From Halomonas litopenaei (GTDB lineage Bacteria > Pseudomonadota > Gammaproteobacteria > Pseudomonadales > Halomonadaceae), in assembly GCF_003045775.1 (NCBI RefSeq), contig NZ_PXNS01000001.1, positions 248,001 to 312,000 on the forward strand: a DNA stretch of 64,000 nt, given 5' to 3'. Shown here in pieces: positions 59,426 to 64,000 of this stretch. The notes beneath the pieces are model-generated. The model was not told where the DNA came from. It saw only the letters and a program-made list of their open reading frames with translations, and did not search any database. Position 1 is the first letter of the stretch. Every line of letters begins with the position of its first letter. The position numbers were made by a program, and so were the translations under genes.

Positions 59426-61276
59426 TTAGATCCATAGCTTCTTCACCGGCTTGCCGCCGTAGATCAGATTGACCATGGCACGGGTCACCAGCAGGGCGGT
59501 GAACATCGAGGTCAGGATGCCCAGCGACAGGGTGACGGCGAAGCCCTTGACCGGGCCGGTACCGATGGAGAACAGGATCAATGCCACCAGCAGGGTGGTG
59601 ATGTTGGCGTCGACGATGGAGCTGAAGGCGCGCTCGTAGCCGGCGTGGATCGCCTGCTGCACCGACAGTCCTGTGCGCAGTTCCTCACGAATACGCTCGA
59701 AGATCAGCACGTTGGCGTCGACCGCCATGCCCAGCGTCAATACGATACCGGCGATACCAGGCAGCGTCAGGGTGGCGCCGAGCATCGACATGGCGGCGAC
59801 CAGCAGGGTCAGGTTCAACGCCAGGGCGATGTTGGCGATGACGCCGAACACCTTGTAGCGGATCAACATGAACAGCACGACCAGCAGCAGACCGATCTGT
59901 ACCGAGAGCATGCCGCGCTCGATATTGTCGGCGCCGAGGCTCGGGCCGATGGTGCGTTCCTGGGCGAAGTAGATCGGTGCCGCCAGTGAACCGGAGCGCA
60001 GCAGCAGTGCCAGCTCGCCGGCTTCGGTGGGCGATTCCAGCCCGGTGATGCGGAAGCTGTTGCCCAGCGCGCTCTGGATGGTGGCCAGGCTGATGATGCC
60101 GCGTTCGGTGTAGGGATCACGCACGGTCACCTGCTCACCGTCCTCCATCACCGTACGGTCACGAGTCTTGTGCTCGATGAACACCACCGCCATGTTGCGA
60201 CCGATGTTGGTGCGGGTGGCGCGGTTCATCAGGGTGCCGCCGGTGCCGTCCAGGTTGATGTTGACCTGGGGGCGACCGTTCTCGTCGAAGCCGCGGCTGG
60301 CGCTGGACACACTGTCGCCGGTGATGATGACGTCGCGCATCAGGTCGGCGGTGCGTCCGGGCTCATTGCGGAAGGACAGCGCCTCGGTCTCGTTGGACGG
60401 GGTGTCGGTGCGCGCCTCCAGGCGGAACTCCAGGTTGGCGGTGGCGCCGACGATACGCTTGGCGGCGGCGGTGTCCTGCACGCCGGGCAGCTCGACCACG
60501 ATGCGATCCGGGCCCTGGCGCTGTACCAGCGGTTCGGCCACGCCGAGCTCGTTGACGCGGTTGCGCAGGGTGGTCAGGTTCTGGTTGATCGCGTAGTCCT
60601 GGATCTCGTCCACGGACGCGTCGGTCAGGGTCATCGCCAGGCTGGCGCCGCGTTCACGCTCGACGTCCTGGTACTGGAAGTCGGGGAACTCGCGGCGAAT
60701 CAGCGTCTCGGCAGCGTCGCGGTCCTCGGCGTTCATGAAGTCCAGCGAGATGGTGCGGCCGTCGATCTCGGTGTTGCGGTAGCGGATGCGCTCTTCACGC
60801 AGGGTCTCGCGCATGGCGCTGGCGTTGACCTCGAGACGCTGATTGACCGCCGCTTCCATGTCCACTTCCAAAAGGAAGTGCACACCGCCACGCAGGTCCA
60901 GACCAAGGGTCATGGGCGAGGCCGCCAGCGAAGACAGCCACTCGGGGGTGGACTCTGCCAGGTTCAGCGCGACCACATAGTCATCGCCGAGCTGCTGGGC
61001 GATCAGGTCGCGGGCGGGAATCTGGTCCTCGGCGTCGTTCAGCCGGATCAGCAGGCTGTTGGGCTCCTGTTCCACCGTCTTGACGTCGATGTCCGCCTCG
61101 GCCAGGGCCTGTTCGAGGCTCTGCTGCTGGGACTGGCTGAAACTCAGCTCGCCACGATCACTGCTGATCTGGACCGCTGGGTCTTCGGGAAACAGATTGG
61201 GAAGGGAGTAGACCAGGCCGACAAGAAGTACCACCAGGATCAGCAGGTACTTCCATAAAGGGTAACGATTGAGCAT
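59426..61276 (-). CDS. secD: Protein translocase subunit SecD
   Basis: SecD is the large partner of SecF. The 616-residue protein has an N-terminal membrane segment (LLILVVLLVGLVYSLPNLF), a large periplasmic P1 domain with LGLDLRGGVHFLLEVDM, and five C-terminal segments including GMAVDANVLIFERIREELRTG and YERAFSSIVDANITTLLVALI. ATG 61276 was chosen; the frame extends upstream to 61378 without similarity. It follows yajC with 185 bp between, which contains a hairpin. Confidence 0.97.
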   Translation of the reverse strand: MLNRYPLWKYLLILVVLLVGLVYSLPNLFPEDPAVQISSDRGELSFSQSQQQSLEQALAEADIDVKTVEQEPNSLLIRLNDAEDQIPARDLIAQQLGDDYVVALNLAESTPEWLSSLAASPMTLGLDLRGGVHFLLEVDMEAAVNQRLEVNASAMRETLREERIRYRNTEIDGRTISLDFMNAEDRDAAETLIRREFPDFQYQDVERERGASLAMTLTDASVDEIQDYAINQNLTTLRNRVNELGVAEPLVQRQGPDRIVVELPGVQDTAAAKRIVGATANLEFRLEARTDTPSNETEALSFRNEPGRTADLMRDVIITGDSVSSASRGFDENGRPQVNINLDGTGGTLMNRATRTNIGRNMAVVFIEHKTRDRTVMEDGEQVTVRDPYTERGIISLATIQSALGNSFRITGLESPTEAGELALLLRSGSLAAPIYFAQERTIGPSLGADNIERGMLSVQIGLLLVVLFMLIRYKVFGVIANIALALNLTLLVAAMSMLGATLTLPGIAGIVLTLGMAVDANVLIFERIREELRTGLSVQQAIHAGYERAFSSIVDANITTLLVALILFSIGTGPVKGFAVTLSLGILTSMFTALLVTRAMVNLIYGGKPVKKLWI

Positions 61277-61423
61277 CGGGGCTCTGCCCTCAGGTTGCTG
61301 ACAAATAAGGGAAAGCCGGGGGCGCTCGAGAGGTGCTCCGGGGACTTTCCAAAGCGAAGGGTGCGGCTGCCTCGCCAACGCGCGACAGCCGACCGATCGG
61401 CTCCCCCCGCGTCAGCATGGGGC

Positions 61424-61450
61424 CCCCTTCGGCGCACAGGGCCGAAGGGG
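61424..61450 (-). terminator. Hairpin between yajC and secD
   Basis: CCCCTTCGGC and its exact complement form a 10-bp stem with a 7-nt loop, 12 bp past yajC. It could reduce secDF expression relative to yajC; no T tract follows. Confidence 0.5.
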
Positions 61451-61461
61451 AATGACACCAA

Positions 61462-61800
61462 TCAGATGGACTTGATAGTGCCCTTGGGCAGCACGGCGGC
61501 CACGGCGTTCTTCTGCACGCTGACTTCGGTGCCTTCGCTGATTTCCATGGCGAGGAACTCGCTGTCGTCGCTGACCCGGGTGATGCGGCCCATCAGACCA
61601 CCGCCGATGACGATCTCGTCACCCTTGGACAGGCCAGCGATCAGCTGCTTGTGCTGCTTGGCGCGCTTGGCCTGGGGACGCCACAGCAGGAAGTAGAAGA
61701 TCAGCACGAAGCCGACCAGCATCACGATCTGGGCGATACCACCACCGGCGGCAGCGCCAGCATCCTGGGCCAGGGCCGGGGAGATGAAGAAGTCCAACAT
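61462..61800 (-). CDS. yajC: Preprotein translocase subunit YajC
   Basis: YajC is a small single-span membrane protein that associates with SecDF. The 112-residue product has a short periplasmic start (FISPALAQDAGAAAGGG), the membrane segment at about 22-42 and the conserved LLWRPQAKRAKQHKQLIAGL, then a beta domain with GDEIVIGGGLMGRITRV. It lies after tgt in the same direction, the classic queA-tgt-yajC-secD-secF cluster. Confidence 0.96.
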   Translation of the reverse strand: MLDFFISPALAQDAGAAAGGGIAQIVMLVGFVLIFYFLLWRPQAKRAKQHKQLIAGLSKGDEIVIGGGLMGRITRVSDDSEFLAMEISEGTEVSVQKNAVAAVLPKGTIKSI

Positions 61801-61866
61801 GTACGACGGTCTCCTGAAGTCGTGGGGAAAAGGGAGTCAGACGGCCGGCGGCTGCCGACCGGGTCA

Positions 61867-63090
<1,224 letters not shown>

Positions 63091-64000
63091 TCAGCGTGCC
63101 GGCGTCAGCAGCATGGCGTCGCCGTAGCTGAAGAAGGCGTAGCGTTCCTTTACCGCCTCGCGGTAAGCCTTCATCACGGTGTCGTAGCCGGAGAAGGAAG
63201 ACACCAGCATCAGCAGGGTCGATTCCGGCAGATGGAAGTTGGTGATCAGGGCGTCCACGCAGCGCCACTCGTAGCCTGGGTAGATGAAGATGTCGGTGTC
63301 GCCGGAGAAGGGCGCGATCTCGCCCGACTGGCTGGCGGTTTCCAGGCAGCGCACGCTGGTGGTGCCGACGGCGATGACCTTGTTGCCGCGAGCCTTGGCC
63401 GCACGCACCTGGGCGCAGGCCTGGTCACCCACCTCGATCCACTCGCTGTGCATGTGGTGCTCGTGGATATTGTCGACGCGCACCGGCTGGAAGGTACCGG
63501 CGCCTACGTGCAGGGTCACGTAGGCGGACTCGACGCCTCGCTCGGCCAGCCGCTCGAGCAGCGGCTCGTCGAAGTGCAGGCCGGCGGTCGGCGCGGCCAC
63601 CGCCCCGTCGCGCCGGGCGTAGACGGTCTGGTAGCGCTCGCGGTCGGACAGCTCGTCGTCCCGGGTGATATACGGCGGCAGCGGCATATGGCCGTGGCGT
63701 TCCAGCAGCGCGATCATCGGGGTATCGCCGAGAAAGCGCAGCTCGAACAGGGCGTCGCGGCGACCTTCGACCACTGCCTGGATGCCGCCCTCGAAGTGAA
63801 GCTCGGTGCCGGGCTTCGGTGACTTGCTCGAGCGCAGATGGACCAGCCCCCGATGGGCGTCCAGCGGCCGTTCGAGCAGCATTTCCACCTTGCCGCCGCT
63901 GGCCTTGTGGCCGTGCAGGCGGGCGGGGATCACGCGGGTGTCGTTGAACACCAGCAGGTCGCCGGGCTCGAGCAATTGCTCGAGGTCCGGAAAGCGGCGG
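63091..64000 (-). CDS. queA: S-adenosylmethionine:tRNA ribosyltransferase-isomerase, C-terminal part
   Basis: QueA adds the cyclopentane ring from S-adenosylmethionine to preQ1 in tRNA. The gene runs off the right edge; the 303 visible codons begin [20 protein letters not shown] and contain [18 protein letters not shown] and the [16 protein letters not shown] segment near the end. The true start lies beyond base 64000. The adjacent tgt acts on the same queuosine pathway. Confidence 0.97.
   Translation of the reverse strand, partial: RRFPDLEQLLEPGDLLVFNDTRVIPARLHGHKASGGKVEMLLERPLDAHRGLVHLRSSKSPKPGTELHFEGGIQAVVEGRRDALFELRFLGDTPMIALLERHGHMPLPPYITRDDELSDRERYQTVYARRDGAVAAPTAGLHFDEPLLERLAERGVESAYVTLHVGAGTFQPVRVDNIHEHHMHSEWIEVGDQACAQVRAAKARGNKVIAVGTTSVRCLETASQSGEIAPFSGDTDIFIYPGYEWRCVDALITNFHLPESTLLMLVSSFSGYDTVMKAYREAVKERYAFFSYGDAMLLTPAR

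Overview
The window is chromosomal DNA from a high-GC gammaproteobacterium, most likely a member of the Halomonadaceae (Halomonas or a close relative). This is an inference from gene order, acidic and repeat-rich protein tails, a trkA-trkH potassium uptake pair and GC-rich codon use. No rRNA, tRNA, CRISPR array, prophage or transposase gene was found. It is an ordinary core region, but several of its genes have lost residues or partner genes that are normally conserved.

Layout: (1) 1-2.8 kb: start of a DASS anion transporter, a DoxX protein, a META/HslJ lipoprotein, a ParB-like protein and a small helix-hairpin-helix protein. (2) 2.9-9.5 kb, minus strand: pepA, ilvE, holC, valS. (3) 9.7-12.4 kb, plus strand: lptF, lptG and an RDD membrane protein. 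(4) 12.7-14.3 kb: iron storage pair bfd-bfr, then a palindromic repeat element of about 157 bp and a DUF1653 gene. (5) 14.3-23.8 kb: tcdA and a TruC-type pseudouridine synthase, a Trk potassium channel subunit, aceK, a sirtuin, a DTW-domain tRNA enzyme, a dGTPase homologue without its metal ligands, and a lipoprotein. (6) 23.7-28 kb: FMN oxidase, TraB-family membrane protein, and a VOC protein divergent from a LysR regulator. (7) 28-34.4 kb, minus strand: def-fmt-rsmB-dodecin-trkA-trkH. (8) 34.6-38.6 kb, plus strand: dprA-tsaC-hemF-aroE. (9) 38.7-41 kb: small membrane protein, M48 lipoprotein peptidase with a tandemly repeated 3' end, and a DUF815 ATPase. (10) 41.2-55 kb, minus strand: trmJ, cysE, iscR-iscS-iscA, ndk, rlmN, pilW, rodZ, ispG, hisS, yfgM, bamB, der. 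(11) 55.2-58.2 kb: SuhB-like protein, Fur-box-linked siderophore-binding protein, CorC-type CBS protein. (12) 58.5-64 kb, minus strand: queA-tgt-yajC-secD-secF.

The most notable observations are: an isc operon reduced to iscR-iscS-iscA, with iscU, hscBA, fdx and iscX missing and IscS lacking the C-terminal tail that contacts IscU; two apparent pseudoenzymes, a Dgt-type dGTPase homologue without its HD metal ligands and a SuhB homologue without most of its metal site; a sirtuin without zinc cysteines; 3'-end duplications at lptG and at the M48 gene; in-frame repeat expansions in holC, dprA, cysE and trmJ; the palindromic element at 13.9-14.1 kb; and a perfect 21-bp inverted repeat between def and fmt. 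The two pseudoenzyme calls come from comparing the sequence with remembered E. coli sequences and need an alignment to confirm.
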